49,452 nucleotides of DNA. It comes from Desulfuromonas acetexigens. GTDB lineage: Bacteria > Desulfobacterota > Desulfuromonadia > Desulfuromonadales > Trichloromonadaceae. The notes under the pieces are model-generated. The model made no database searches, was not told the DNA's origin, and was given only the letters and a program-made list of their open reading frames with translations. Position 1 is the stretch's first letter, and each line of letters opens with the position of its first letter. The stretch covers positions 1-49,452 of the forward strand of contig NZ_FOJJ01000011.1 of assembly GCF_900111775.1 (NCBI RefSeq), in the 5' to 3' direction. Made by a program: the position numbers and the translations under genes. Shown piece by piece: positions 28,608 to 36,182 of the stretch.

Positions 28608-29879
28608 TTGACCAAGATCCCCCTCAAATACGGCACCGCGACCCTCACCTGCGATCTTCCCGGGGCGCGGGTGCTGCGCCCGGCGACCATCGCGTCGCCG
28701 CCCTCCCCTCGGGAGCTGATCGCGTCGGCCTTGGCTGCGCCCATCGCCTCCCCCCCACTGGAGGCGATTGTCCGCCCCGGCGAGAATGTGGTGATCGTCA
28801 CTTCCGACATCACCCGCTACACCGGCAGCGAGCACTACCTGCCCCTGCTGGTCGAGCGCCTCAACGCCTGCGGCGTGTTGGATAAGGAGATCGCCGTCGT
28901 CATTGCCCTCGGCATCCACCGCAAGCAGAGCGAGGCCGAGCAGCTCAAGATTCTCGGCTCACTCTTCGGCCGCATCGCCGTCTTCGATCACGATTGCGAC
29001 GATCCGGCGCAGCTGGTCGATCTCGGCGTCACCGCCACGGGCATCCCGGTACGCATCAACCGGCGGGTGGCCGAGGCCGACCGGGTGATCGTCACCGGCA
29101 CCGCCGGTTTCCACTATTTCGCCGGCTTCGGCGGCGGCCGCAAGGGGCTGGTCCCCGGTGTCGCGGCCCGGGAAACCTGCATGGCCACCCACTTTTCGGT
29201 CTTCAATCCGCCAGAGGTCGGCGGCAAGCATCCCCTGGCGAAAACCGGCATTCTCGACGGCAACCCGGTCCACACCGCTCTGCTCGAAGCGGCGCGGATG
29301 GTGCGTTGCGACTTCCTTCTCAACACCGTCCTTGCCCCCGACAAGCAGATCCTCGGTGTCTTCTGTGGCGAACTCGATGCCGCCCATCGTGCCGCCTGCG
29401 AGCTCGCCCGCGAGTTCTACACCGTCCCCCTGGAGCAGCCCGCCGATCTGGCCGTCGTCTCCTGCGGCGGGCATCCCAAGGACATCAATTTCATCCAGTC
29501 GCAGAAGGCCTTCGATTACGGCGTTCAGGCCCTGCGCCCCGGCGGCACGTTGATTCTGCTCGCCGCCTGCCCCGATGGCTTCGGCAATCCGACCTTCTTC
29601 GACTGGTTCCGCTATCAGGATCTGGACACCTTCGAAGCGGCGCTGCGGGCGCGCTACGAAATCAACGGCCAGACCGCCCACGCCACGTTGAGCAAGGCCC
29701 GCCAGTACCGGGTGATTCTGGTCAGCGGTTTCAGCGCCGAGCAGACCACCGCCATGGGGATGGAGAAGGCCGCCGATCTCGACGCCGCCCTGGAACTGGC
29801 AAAAGCAGGATTGTCGACATCCCCCCGGATTGTGGTCATCCCCGACGGCGGCACGGTCCTGCCCGAGGTCAAGTCATGA
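28608..29879 (+). CDS. larA: Nickel-dependent lactate racemase LarA-family protein
   Basis: LarA interconverts L- and D-lactate using a nickel pincer nucleotide bound to a lysine. The 423-residue protein keeps the catalytic set with exact spacing: His104 in LGIHRKQSE, His169 in GFHYFAGFGG, Lys179 in GGRKGLVPG and His195 in CMATHFS, equivalent to His108, His174, Lys184 and His200 of Lactobacillus LarA. Translation starts at TTG 28608 with GGAGGTGG upstream. No larB, larC or larE cofactor genes are near, so they must lie elsewhere or the substrate differs from lactate; LarA homologues acting on other 2-hydroxyacids are known. Its position before a lactate-dehydrogenase-like pair favours lactate. 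The 3' end overlaps the next gene by four bases. Confidence 0.9.
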   Translation: MTKIPLKYGTATLTCDLPGARVLRPATIASPPSPRELIASALAAPIASPPLEAIVRPGENVVIVTSDITRYTGSEHYLPLLVERLNACGVLDKEIAVVIALGIHRKQSEAEQLKILGSLFGRIAVFDHDCDDPAQLVDLGVTATGIPVRINRRVAEADRVIVTGTAGFHYFAGFGGGRKGLVPGVAARETCMATHFSVFNPPEVGGKHPLAKTGILDGNPVHTALLEAARMVRCDFLLNTVLAPDKQILGVFCGELDAAHRAACELAREFYTVPLEQPADLAVVSCGGHPKDINFIQSQKAFDYGVQALRPGGTLILLAACPDGFGNPTFFDWFRYQDLDTFEAALRARYEINGQTAHATLSKARQYRVILVSGFSAEQTTAMGMEKAADLDAALELAKAGLSTSPRIVVIPDGGTVLPEVKS

Positions 29880-31429
29880 CCCGCGAAGAGACCCTGGCCC
29901 AGGTCCTCCAGTCGGACAGCCTGCCGACGTTGCCGGCGGTGGCGGCCAAGCTTTTGGCCATCGCCTCGCGGGAAGAGACAACCATGGCCGAGATCGCCGA
30001 TCTGGTCTCGATGGACGTGGCCCTCTCGGCGAAAATCCTCAAAGTGGTCAACTCGGCCTTTTACAGCTTTCCCCAGTCCATCGGCTCGATCCACAAAGCG
30101 GTCTCGGTCCTCGGCACCAACGCTGTGCGCAGCCTCGTCCTCTCCTTTTCGCTGCTCAGCATCAAGGCCAAACGCACCGGCGAAGCCTTCGACTACGATG
30201 CCTTCTGGAGTCGCTCCCTGGCGGCCGGGGTCGCGGCCAAGCTGATCATGAGCCAGATGAAGCAGACCGATCCCGAGGAGATTTTCATCGCCGGGATGCT
30301 GCAGAACGTCGGCGAAATGATCCTGGCTCGCGCCTTCCCCCAGCAGTACCCGCCCCTGCGCGAGCAGGCCGGCGGCGACGAGGAACGCCTGCTGGCTTTG
30401 GAGCAGGCGGCTTTCGCGGCGGATCATGCCTTCATCGGCGCCAAGGTGCTGCAACACTGGAAATTGCCCTCATCGCTGGTGCTGCCCACCGCCTACCACC
30501 ACAGCCTCGATCAGTTCAAGGGGGGCAAACCGGAACTGCTGCGCACCGCCCGGGTCGTCTATCTCTCCTCGCTTCTCTCGGGCATGTTCTATTCGCAGCG
30601 CCCCGACCTGCTGCACAAGCAGTTTCGCACCGAGGCCGCGCGCCTGCTACGCTTCGACGGCCGGGTGCTGGACCGTATCGAAAACAGCGTGCAGGCCGAG
30701 ATCAACCAGACCGCCCGCTACTTCGACCTCAACCTGGTCTTCGAGCACCCGATCGAGGAGCTGTTGCAGGAAGCCAACCAGAAGCTGGCCCAGCTAAACA
30801 TGTCCTACGAGCAGGTGAACCGCGAGCTGCTGCGGGCGAAAATGGAGCTCTTCCGGGTGAACAAGGAACTGCGGGAAAAGAACGCGCGGCTGGAGGCGCT
30901 GGCCAACGTCGACGCCTTGACCGAAGCCTATAATCACCGCTATTTCCAGAATTTCCTCCGTGACGAGGTGCGCCGCATCAAACGCAACGGCAAGCCCCTG
31001 GCCCTGGCCATGATCGACGTGGATAACTTCAAGAAGTTCAACGACGAGCATGGCCACCAAACCGGCGACTTCGTGCTGCGGGAAGTTTGCCGTGTCGCCG
31101 CGACCATGCTGCGCGAACACGATCTCTTCGCCCGCTACGGCGGCGAGGAGTTCGTCTGCGTCTGGCCGGAAACCGACCCGGATCATGCCCGGGAACTGGC
31201 CGAGGCGCTCCGTCTGGCGATTTCCACCCATACCTTCGAACAGGGGCTGGAGCGTTACGGGGTCACGGTCAGCCTCGGGCTCTCCGGCTGCCTCGGCGAC
31301 TCGGAGGAGGCGGCCCCCGACGCCCTCATCGGCATGGCCGACCAGGCGCTGATGACCGCCAAAAAAAACGGCAAGAACCGGGTGGAAGTCTATTCCCCCA
31401 AGACCAAGTGGTTTAAATTCAAGAACTGA
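29876..31429 (+). CDS. HDOD-GGDEF signalling protein
   Basis: A 517-residue cytoplasmic protein. An HDOD domain occupies about 15-215 (LPTLPAVAAKLLAIA, then SAKILKVVNSAFYSF), followed by a coiled coil at about 290-345 and a GGDEF domain. The active-site motif is GGEEF at 422-426, with an inhibitory-site RxxD (Arg413, Asp416) five residues before it, so it probably makes cyclic di-GMP with product inhibition. The start ATG 29876 overlaps the larA stop (ATGA), implying coupled translation. A cyclic di-GMP enzyme inside a lactate operon suggests that carbon supply is linked to surface or motility behaviour; this is inference. Confidence 0.92.
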   Translation: MTREETLAQVLQSDSLPTLPAVAAKLLAIASREETTMAEIADLVSMDVALSAKILKVVNSAFYSFPQSIGSIHKAVSVLGTNAVRSLVLSFSLLSIKAKRTGEAFDYDAFWSRSLAAGVAAKLIMSQMKQTDPEEIFIAGMLQNVGEMILARAFPQQYPPLREQAGGDEERLLALEQAAFAADHAFIGAKVLQHWKLPSSLVLPTAYHHSLDQFKGGKPELLRTARVVYLSSLLSGMFYSQRPDLLHKQFRTEAARLLRFDGRVLDRIENSVQAEINQTARYFDLNLVFEHPIEELLQEANQKLAQLNMSYEQVNRELLRAKMELFRVNKELREKNARLEALANVDALTEAYNHRYFQNFLRDEVRRIKRNGKPLALAMIDVDNFKKFNDEHGHQTGDFVLREVCRVAATMLREHDLFARYGGEEFVCVWPETDPDHARELAEALRLAISTHTFEQGLERYGVTVSLGLSGCLGDSEEAAPDALIGMADQALMTAKKNGKNRVEVYSPKTKWFKFKN

Positions 31430-31465
31430 GGCGGTCTGTCGCCGCCGGCAAAGGATCCGATACCC

Positions 31466-32845
31466 ATGCTCGATTCACGCATCATCGACCAGCTTCGCCA
31501 GATCGTCGGCAAAGACCAGGTTTCCGCGGAAAAGGCCGATCTCATCTGCTATTCCTACGACGCCACCCAGCAGAAGTTCATGCCCGACGTGGTCGTCCAT
31601 CCCCAGACCAGCGAACAGATCAGCCGCATCATGCGCCTGGCCAACACTGAAAAGGTGCCGGTCTTTCCCCGGGGAGCGGGGAGCGGCTTCACCGGCGGCA
31701 GCCTGCCGACCAAGGGCGGCATCGTGCTGACCACCGAACGCATGGATAAAATCCTCGAAATCGATGAGGAAAACCTGGTGGCGGTGGTTCAGCCCGGGGT
31801 CGTCACCGAGCAGTTCCAGATCGCCGTGGAGAAAGTCGGGCTCTTCTATCCCCCCGATCCAGCCTCGCTGAAATTCTCCACCTTGGGAGGCAACGTCGCC
31901 GAGTGCGCCGGCGGGCCGCGCTGCGTCAAGTACGGCGTGACCAAGGATTACATCCTCGGTCTCGAAGTCGTCACCCCCACCGGCGACATCATCACCACCG
32001 GCGGCCCGACCATGAAGGGGGTGGTCGGCTACGACCTGACCAAGCTCATGTGCGGCTCGGAAGGGACGCTCGGCATCGTCACCCGGATCGTCATCAAGCT
32101 GCTCCCCCTGCCGGAAGCGAAGAAAACGATGCTGGTGCTCTTCGATTCCATCGACGGCGCGGCGCAAGCGGTTTCGGCCATCGTCCGCAACAAGATCATC
32201 CCCACCACCCTCGAATTCATGGACGGCCGCACCCTCGACTGCGTCAAGCAGGCCACCGGTCTGCAGGTGCCGGACGCGGCGCGGGCGGTGCTCATTATCG
32301 AAGTCGATGGCGACCGCGAGTTTCTCGACAAGCAGGCGCGCCGGATCGCCGACATCATCCAGCCCCTCGGCGTGGTCGAGACCCGCATCGCCGAAACCCC
32401 CGAGGAGAGCGAGGCGCTCTGGCAGATCCGCCGTTCGGTCTCCGCTTCCCTGCGCAAGGTCAACCCGGACAAGTACAACGAGGACATCTGCGTGCCGCGC
32501 TCCAAGGTGCCGGAGATGATCCGCAAGGTCGACGAGATTTCCGACCGTTACGGCGTCCCCATCGTCAACTTCGGCCACGCCGGCGACGGCAACATTCACG
32601 TCAACATCATGATCGACAAGAAGATCCCCGGCGAACAGGAGAAGGCGGAAAAGGCCATCAAGGAAGTCTTCGAAGGCGCCCTGGCCCTTGGCGGCACCAT
32701 GAGCGGCGAGCACGGCATCGGCATTGCCAAGGCCCCCTACATCCCCCTGGAGATCACCCCGGAAACGGCCCTCTACATGAAGACCCTGAAAAAGGCCCTC
32801 GACCCCAACAATATTCTCAATCCGGGGAAGATCTTCCTGGATTGA
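31466..32845 (+). CDS. glcD: FAD-linked oxidase GlcD-like (glycolate/D-lactate dehydrogenase)
   Basis: FAD subunit that oxidises a 2-hydroxyacid such as D-lactate or glycolate. The 459 residues comprise a PCMH-type FAD-binding domain (about 35-215; VFPRGAGSGFTGGSLPTKGG, then PPDPASLKFSTLGGNVAECA) and a C-terminal substrate domain with NFGHAGDGNIHVNIM and GTMSGEHGIGIAKAPY. AAAGGAT precedes ATG 31466. The next gene encodes a GlcF-like iron-sulfur partner, so the pair is probably a membrane-associated dehydrogenase feeding electrons to quinone or other carriers. With LarA upstream, D-lactate is the likelier substrate. Confidence 0.9.
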   Translation: MLDSRIIDQLRQIVGKDQVSAEKADLICYSYDATQQKFMPDVVVHPQTSEQISRIMRLANTEKVPVFPRGAGSGFTGGSLPTKGGIVLTTERMDKILEIDEENLVAVVQPGVVTEQFQIAVEKVGLFYPPDPASLKFSTLGGNVAECAGGPRCVKYGVTKDYILGLEVVTPTGDIITTGGPTMKGVVGYDLTKLMCGSEGTLGIVTRIVIKLLPLPEAKKTMLVLFDSIDGAAQAVSAIVRNKIIPTTLEFMDGRTLDCVKQATGLQVPDAARAVLIIEVDGDREFLDKQARRIADIIQPLGVVETRIAETPEESEALWQIRRSVSASLRKVNPDKYNEDICVPRSKVPEMIRKVDEISDRYGVPIVNFGHAGDGNIHVNIMIDKKIPGEQEKAEKAIKEVFEGALALGGTMSGEHGIGIAKAPYIPLEITPETALYMKTLKKALDPNNILNPGKIFLD

Positions 32846-32854
32846 TCCAACCAT

Positions 32855-32882
32855 GTAGGGCCGAGATATGCCTCGCCCCTAC
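32855..32882. repeat. REP-like palindrome between glcD and glcF
   Basis: GTAGGGCCGAG (32855-32865) faces CTCGCCCCTAC (32872-32882) with a single mismatch and a short atatgc centre. Elements of the type GTAGGGGCGAG are dispersed in many proteobacterial genomes. It may stabilise or attenuate the message between the two subunits. Confidence 0.6.
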
Positions 32883-32901
32883 CACGGCAGATAATAAAAT
32901 C

Positions 32902-34167
32902 ATGAGCAAATTGAAAGACCTTGAAGACTATCGCGAAGAGATCAACCAGTGCGTCAAATGCGGCGCCTGCCGGGCGCATTGTCCGGTCTTTGGCGCCGAG
33001 AAGCACGAAGGACGGGTGGCGCGGGGCAAGGTAGCCCTGGCCGGGGCAGTGCTCGACGGCGAAATCGGCCTGGAGGCGAAGGTGCTGGAGGACCTTTCCC
33101 AGTGCCTGCTGTGCGGCAGTTGCTGCGCCCAGTGTCCGAACAAGGTGCCGACGGAGGAAATCGTCGCCGCCGCCCGGCGGCGGATCGCCGAGGAAAAGGG
33201 GCTCTCCAGTTTCGGCAAGGGGGTGGCGGCGGTCCTCGGTCGACCGAAACTGATGGATCTGCTGGCCAAGACCGGCGGCACCCTCTCCAATCTGCTGTTC
33301 AAGAAGGTGCCGGAAAACAGCGGCCTGCGCCTGCGCTTTCCCGCTCCCTACATCGACGCCGACCGCACCCTGCCGCCGATCGTCGCCAAGCCCTTCCGCG
33401 AGCGGGTGCCGGAAGTGATCGAGGGCAAGCCGGGGATGCCGACGGTCGCCTTTTTCACCGGCTGCGGCATCAACTACATGTATCCGGCCATCGGCGAGGC
33501 CTTTCTCAAGTCGCTGAAATTTCTCGGGGTCACTGTCATCATCCCCAAGGATCAGGCCTGCTGCGGCCTGCCGGCGGTGAGCGCCGGGTCGGCGAAAACC
33601 GTGGAAGATCTGGCGGCGCTGAACCTTGCGGCCCTGACCCGGCGGCCGGTCGATTACGTCGTGACCGCCTGCGCCTCCTGCAACGCCGGCATCGGCAAGA
33701 TCTACGCCGACCTCGGCGACGACTACCAGGCGCTGGCGGCCAAGACCATGGATATCTTCGTCTTTCTCGTCAAACACGGCCTACCGGAACAACTGGCGGC
33801 CCTGCCGAAGGCGGCCACACGGACCAAGGTGACCTATCACGACCCTTGCCACCTGCGAACGCGCGGCATTACCAAGGAGCCCCGGCAGATTCTCAAGGCC
33901 CTGCCCCAGGTGGAATTCGTCGAAATGACCGGTGCCGGCACCTGCTGCGGCCTGGGGGGGACCTACTCGGTCTACCACTACGACACCAGCAAAGAGATCG
34001 GCGCCAAGAAGGCGGCCAACATCGCCGCCAGCGGCGCGGAGCTGGTCGCCACCGACTGCCCGGGATGCATCATGCAGCTGCAGGATTCCATCAACCACGC
34101 CGGAGGAAAAGCGCGGGCCGTCCATCTGCTCGAACTGCTGGTCGCCGCCCTGCCGGACGAAAAATAA
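32902..34167 (+). CDS. glcF: Iron-sulfur subunit GlcF-like (2-hydroxyacid dehydrogenase)
   Basis: Partner of the upstream FAD subunit; passes electrons via iron-sulfur clusters. The 421-residue protein has two ferredoxin-type cluster motifs, CVKCGACRAHCPVF near residue 17 and CLLCGSCCAQCP near 70, and two CCG domains: FFTGCGINYMYPA with DQACCGLP, and TYHDPCHLRTRG with GTCCGLGG, ending in TDCPGCIMQL. ATG 32902 has only a weak ribosome-binding site, behind a palindrome. A hairpin terminator starts at its stop codon, closing the ppsA-larA-glcD-glcF block. Confidence 0.92.
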   Translation: MSKLKDLEDYREEINQCVKCGACRAHCPVFGAEKHEGRVARGKVALAGAVLDGEIGLEAKVLEDLSQCLLCGSCCAQCPNKVPTEEIVAAARRRIAEEKGLSSFGKGVAAVLGRPKLMDLLAKTGGTLSNLLFKKVPENSGLRLRFPAPYIDADRTLPPIVAKPFRERVPEVIEGKPGMPTVAFFTGCGINYMYPAIGEAFLKSLKFLGVTVIIPKDQACCGLPAVSAGSAKTVEDLAALNLAALTRRPVDYVVTACASCNAGIGKIYADLGDDYQALAAKTMDIFVFLVKHGLPEQLAALPKAATRTKVTYHDPCHLRTRGITKEPRQILKALPQVEFVEMTGAGTCCGLGGTYSVYHYDTSKEIGAKKAANIAASGAELVATDCPGCIMQLQDSINHAGGKARAVHLLELLVAALPDEK

Positions 34168-34195
34168 AATCCTTCTGAATATCTTAGGATTTTTT
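34166..34195 (+). terminator. Rho-independent terminator after glcF
   Basis: AAAATCCT (34166-34173) pairs with AGGATTTT (34186-34193) across a 12-base loop and runs into a T tract. The stem is AT-rich and only moderately stable. Confidence 0.6.
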
Positions 34196-34204
34196 GCACG
34201 ATAA

Positions 34205-34233
34205 TTGCAAAACTCACGACATCCTGTTGTTAT
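34205..34233 (+). promoter_or_regulatory. Weak candidate promoter before torD-like gene
   Basis: TTGCAA (34205-34210) and TGTTAT (34228-34233), spacer 17 bases, lie 26 bases before the start codon, just after the glcF terminator. Both boxes are partial matches. Confidence 0.3.
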
Positions 34234-34259
34234 GGAAATCCGACCCGAAGGAGAACCGG

Positions 34260-34871
34260 ATGTTGCACGTGAGTGAACGTAAACAGCTCTACCGCTTTCT
34301 GGCTGGTCTGTTCGCCTATCCCGACCAGGAACTGGTGACGGCCCTGGCCCGGGGGGAGGCGGCGGAAGCAGTACGGCTGACCGGTTTCGAAGAAGCCCCG
34401 CCAGTCTTGGCCGAAGACGACCCCCTCGCCGAGCTCGAAGCCGGCTTCACCGATCTTTTCATCAACCGTCTGGGCGGTGTTCCGGCCCCCCCCTACGGCT
34501 CCATCTACCTGGAACAAGCGGGCATTCTCATGGGTGCCAGCACCCTCAAGGTGCTCGACGCCTACCGCCGGGAAGGACTCTCCCTGGAAGGGAGCGGCGA
34601 GCCCCCCGACTATCTGGCGACGGAACTGGAGTTTCTCTACTATCTGGTGGGGCAGGAGGAAGAGGCCTTACAACAGCGGCAGGTCGAGGCAGCCCGAGAC
34701 TTTTCCCTCAAGCAGCGGGCCTTCGTGAGTGAGTTGCTGTCACCCTGGCTGCCAGTCTTTTGCCGTCGGCTGGAAGCCGCCCCCGGGGGTCATCCCCTCT
34801 ATCTCTGGGGCGGAAGATTGCTGCAGCGGTTCGGTGAACTGGAAGAGGACTGGCTGAAGCGCCTGCCCTGA
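34260..34871 (+). CDS. torD: TorD/DmsD-family molybdoenzyme chaperone
   Basis: Chaperones of this family bind the twin-arginine leader and help fold molybdopterin oxidoreductases. The 203-residue all-helical protein has the typical YRFLAGLFAYPDQELV N terminus, then LEAGFTDLFIN, the family-typical segment PAPPYGSIYLEQ, and PDYLATELEFLYYLV. AAGGAGAACCGG precedes ATG 34260. No molybdoenzyme gene lies next to it, which is unusual because such chaperones are mostly encoded with their client. moaA and moaC within the same window show that the cofactor is made. The symbol names the family, not a proven client. Confidence 0.85.
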   Translation: MLHVSERKQLYRFLAGLFAYPDQELVTALARGEAAEAVRLTGFEEAPPVLAEDDPLAELEAGFTDLFINRLGGVPAPPYGSIYLEQAGILMGASTLKVLDAYRREGLSLEGSGEPPDYLATELEFLYYLVGQEEEALQQRQVEAARDFSLKQRAFVSELLSPWLPVFCRRLEAAPGGHPLYLWGGRLLQRFGELEEDWLKRLP

Positions 34872-34905
34872 AGTAAAGGCAGGCATCAAAAGATGAGAAT
34901 GAGAA

Positions 34906-34934
34906 CGGCGGCCCCTTGAGGCCGCCGCTTTTGT
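34906..34934 (+). terminator. Strong GC-rich terminator after torD-like gene
   Basis: CGGCGGCC (34906-34913) pairs perfectly with GGCCGCCG (34920-34927), loop ccttga, followed by CTTTTGTTT. It separates the torD-like gene from the convergent transglycosylase gene. Confidence 0.85.
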
Positions 34935-34935
34935 T

Positions 34936-35655
34936 TCAGGCGAGGAATTCCGACTGGTAACGTTTGACCCGGCTCAGATAGTTGCGGGTCTCCTCGGGGA
35001 GAACGTCGATCCCCTTGCGGTCGACATTGCCCATGCCCCAGTTGTAGGCGGCCAGGGTCTTGTCCAGATCGCCGTCGTATTTACTGAGCAACTGCTTCAG
35101 GTAGCGGGTGCCACCCATGACGTTCTGTTCGGCATCAAAGGGATCGGAAACGCCGAGATCCTGGGCGGTCCCTGGCATCAGCTGCATCAGGCCCTGGGCG
35201 CCGGCATGGGAAACGACGGTGGGATTGAAGTTGCTCTCGGCCTTGATGACCGCCTTGACCAGCGCCGGACTGACACCGTAACGTTCGGCAGCGCGCTCAG
35301 CGATATCCGTCACCGCTGTCCGCGGTGGGGCACTCTTCTCGCGGGCGACGGTAGTCAAAGCTGCCGGCGCCAGGTCGGTTTTTTGACTGGCGGCGGCGAC
35401 ATAGGCATCGAGGGAGGCCAAGGGCGAGGGGAAACTCTGCTCGAAAGCGCTGTCGTCGGCCAGAGAAACGCTGCTACTGAGCACGGTCAGCCGGCACAAC
35501 TCCGCCAAGGCGCCGTAATCGGTGGAATTTTTCTGGGCGATGGTGGAAAGCACATCGGCGAAACCGATGCGCTGTTGCCCGGCGATCTGCGTGCGGCGGT
35601 TCTCCTGCTGAGGGAGATTCAGCTTGTGCATGAGATCGGAAGGCTTGATGGCCAT
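34936..35655 (-). CDS. Lytic transglycosylase (SLT domain)
   Basis: Cleaves the glycan strands of peptidoglycan. With ATG 35655 (GGAGGAG upstream) it has 239 residues; the SLT domain covers about 115-235 with the catalytic Glu140 in VKAVIKAESNFNP, then HAGAQGLMQLMPGTA, and AAYNWGMGNVDR. No signal peptide is visible in the first residues (MAIKPSDLMHKLNL), which is odd for an enzyme of the cell wall; it may be exported by a machine such as a secretion or pilus apparatus, or the start may be elsewhere. The N-terminal 100 residues look like a disordered, alanine/serine-rich region. Confidence 0.87.
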   Translation of the reverse strand: MAIKPSDLMHKLNLPQQENRRTQIAGQQRIGFADVLSTIAQKNSTDYGALAELCRLTVLSSSVSLADDSAFEQSFPSPLASLDAYVAAASQKTDLAPAALTTVAREKSAPPRTAVTDIAERAAERYGVSPALVKAVIKAESNFNPTVVSHAGAQGLMQLMPGTAQDLGVSDPFDAEQNVMGGTRYLKQLLSKYDGDLDKTLAAYNWGMGNVDRKGIDVLPEETRNYLSRVKRYQSEFLA

Positions 35656-35732
35656 AACTCCTCCTGAACCAAGGGGGATGGGACTCTTTAGCAATTTGCA
35701 AATTCTACGCCGGAACAAAAAGATTATCCCGG

Positions 35733-35760
35733 TTGCATTTCTTATCGGTCAGGGCATAAT
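35733..35760 (+). promoter_or_regulatory. Candidate promoter of the triheme cytochrome gene
   Basis: TTGCAT (35733-35738) and CATAAT (35755-35760, five of six matches) are separated by 16 bases, about 48 bases before the start codon at 35809. Confidence 0.45.
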
Positions 35761-35808
35761 TAAACCTTAGAAAAATCACCGCCCCATCGTAAAGGAGGAA
35801 AATCAATC

Positions 35809-36129
35809 ATGCGTATTCGTCTCATCCTGACACTCCTGCTGGCTGGAATCGGTCTCGCCGGCGTCGCTCTCGCGGTCCCCCCGGGACGCACCTTGAACTT
35901 CGACCAGAGCCCCACCGGCAAGGTCGTCTTCGACGGCAAGATTCATGCGGACGCCGGCGCCAAGTGCGCCGAGTGCCACAATGCCGACACCTTCCCGAAA
36001 ATGAAGCAGGGAACGGTGACCATCACCATGGAGCAGATCTACGCCGGCAAGCTCTGCGGAGTCTGCCACAACGGCCAGCGCGCCTTCGACGCCAAGGGCA
36101 ACTGTAACCGCTGCCATCTCGGCGAATAA
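35809..36129 (+). CDS. Periplasmic triheme c-type cytochrome (c7-like)
   Basis: A 106-residue exported electron carrier. Residues 1-22 form a signal peptide (basic MRIR, hydrophobic stretch, AVALA-like end). Three haem-binding motifs are present: CAECH (53-57), CGVCH (83-87) and CNRCH (99-103). The spacing and the segment GTVTITMEQIYAGKLCGVCHNG match the c7-type triheme cytochrome domain common in Geobacter and Desulfuromonas relatives, where such proteins pass electrons through the periplasm to outer-membrane conduits. AAAGGAGG lies before ATG 35809. It forms a single-gene unit with its own promoter candidate and terminator. Confidence 0.92.
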   Translation: MRIRLILTLLLAGIGLAGVALAVPPGRTLNFDQSPTGKVVFDGKIHADAGAKCAECHNADTFPKMKQGTVTITMEQIYAGKLCGVCHNGQRAFDAKGNCNRCHLGE

Positions 36130-36148
36130 TCCGCGCGGCATGCATCGC

Positions 36149-36182
36149 AAAAAAAGGGCGGTCCACTGTGGCCGCCCTTTTT
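36149..36182. terminator. Bidirectional terminator between cytochrome and moaA genes
   Basis: AAAAAGGGCGG and CCGCCCTTTTT form a strong stem (with GTCC/GGCC-type inner pairing), with A and T tracts on both sides. It ends the plus-strand cytochrome gene and the minus-strand pilT-moaA unit, whose stop is at 36183. Confidence 0.9.

Noticed and set aside
28994-29875. Upstream extension of the HDOD-GGDEF frame through larA
   Set aside because: It overlaps larA in another frame; the ATG at 29876 overlapping the larA stop begins exactly at the HDOD domain.
31903-32901. Upstream in-frame extension of the GlcF-like gene through glcD
   Set aside because: The arginine/histidine-rich translation is out of frame with glcD, and the protein clearly begins at ATG 32902 before the first cysteine motif.
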